Source of the DNA: Lichenicola sp050954785
GTDB lineage: Bacteria; Pseudomonadota; Alphaproteobacteria; Acetobacterales; Acetobacteraceae
Assembly (NCBI GenBank): GCA_050954785.1
Contig: JBPBQO010000036.1
Location: forward strand, 3,015-67,014
Length of the DNA stretch: 64,000 nt
Direction: 5' to 3'
How positions within the stretch are numbered: position 1 is the stretch's first letter; every line of letters starts with the position of its first letter. Below are positions 63,551 through 64,000 of this stretch, in pieces. The notes under the pieces were generated by a model, which searched no databases, was not told where the DNA came from, and saw nothing but the letters and a program-made list of their open reading frames with translations. A program made the translations under genes and the position numbers.

Positions 63551-64000
63551 TAATAGATAACGAGGCCGGCCGGCTGGCGTGCCAGCACGAACATGAAGAT
63601 CAACGGCATCAACTGGAACAGCCGCGCCTGCATCGGGTCAGGCGGCGGCGGATTCAGCTTCTGCATCAGAAGCATGGTGCCGCCGAGCACGATCGGCCAG
63701 ACGCCCAGGTGAAGGAACGGGCTGAGCACGCCCGGATCGAAGGGGATCAGGCCGAACAGGTTGAAGATGTTGGTCGGGTCCGGCTCGGACAGGTCGCGGA
63801 TCCAGCCGAAGAACGGCGCATGCCGCATCTCGATGGTGACGACGAGATCCTTGTAGAGGCACCAGAATACCGGGATCTGCACCAGCATCGGCAAGCAGCC
63901 GCTGGCCGGATTGACGCCTTCCTGCTTGTACAGGGCCATCATCTCGGTGTTCATCGCCATCGCGTCGCCTTTATGACGCTCCCGGACCGCGGTCATTTTC
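63454..64000 (-). CDS. yidC: Membrane protein insertase YidC (C-terminal part)
   Basis: The 3' part of yidC, about 181 codons, running off the window edge. The Oxa1-type core is present: EMMALYKQEGVNPASGCLPMLVQIPVFWCLYK, HAPFFGWIRDLSEPDP, then GVWPIVLGGTMLLMQKLNPPPPDP and the final helix LVIYYCWNNLLTVSQQWLIQ. YidC inserts membrane proteins. engB overlaps its 3' end, and argB follows, a conserved alphaproteobacterial order. Confidence 0.96.
   Translation of the reverse strand, partial: KMTAVRERHKGDAMAMNTEMMALYKQEGVNPASGCLPMLVQIPVFWCLYKDLVVTIEMRHAPFFGWIRDLSEPDPTNIFNLFGLIPFDPGVLSPFLHLGVWPIVLGGTMLLMQKLNPPPPDPMQARLFQLMPLIFMFVLARQPAGLVIYYCWNNLLTVSQQWLIQRRTHLGGSRQVSTVSR

Overview
The window is a 64 kb stretch of high-GC chromosome from an alphaproteobacterium. 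The proteins and gene order fit Rhodospirillales, most likely Acetobacteraceae; this is inference from content, as no rRNA or species marker is present. It is mostly core genome: I see no transposase, integrase, phage gene or CRISPR array. One gene is cut at each edge (an NAD-dependent oxidoreductase on the left, yidC on the right), and one tRNA gene (tRNA-Leu, anticodon CAG) is present.

Layout. 1-4.9 kb: dehydrogenases, a squalene/phytoene-synthase-fold protein of the NDUFAF6 type, an iron-type superoxide dismutase with a strong terminator, yajC, and a DUF815 ATPase. 4.9-10.2 kb: three large glycosyltransferases (two paralogous GT4 proteins and a tandem-domain GT2). 10.2-18 kb: a leftward, tightly coupled core operon argS - SPOR protein - nagZ - scpA - scpB - tatB - tatC - serS. 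18.2-19.9 kb: an ErpA-type Fe-S carrier, xthA and a GNAT acetyltransferase. 20.1-25.5 kb: a YtfQRT-YjfF type sugar ABC importer with its own GntR/FCD regulator. 25.5-27.2 kb: a HipBA toxin-antitoxin module with a three-site operator array. 27.2-33.6 kb: a CDF metal transporter, YnfA, a DUF1176 protein, and an efflux unit made of two HlyD adaptors and one 14-TM MFS pump.

33.8-39.8 kb: a rightward envelope or glycan cluster (acyltransferase, methyltransferase, two uncharacterised polytopic membrane proteins). 39.9-47 kb: glutamate synthase in the order gltD-gltB, and an NDUFA9-like protein. 47.2-53.2 kb: tRNA-Leu, RNase D, then lptC-lptA-lptB-rpoN-hpf, the conserved alphaproteobacterial LPS-export/sigma-54 cluster. 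53.2-56.6 kb: hsp20 with DUF1150, then def-fmt-truA. 56.5-59.2 kb: dapD-dapE and a membrane protein. 59.3-61.8 kb: a PAS-GGDEF protein with a degenerate GGDEF motif, coupled to a DUF2336 protein. 61.8-64 kb: argB, engB and the end of yidC.

Most genes sit in short-overlap operons (ATGA, GTGA or TGATG junctions), so translational coupling is the rule. The least explained parts are the HipBA control region (three dyad operators and an in-frame stop just before hipB), the degenerate GGDEF/DUF2336 pair, the paired glycosyltransferases and the envelope cluster at 33.8-39.8 kb.
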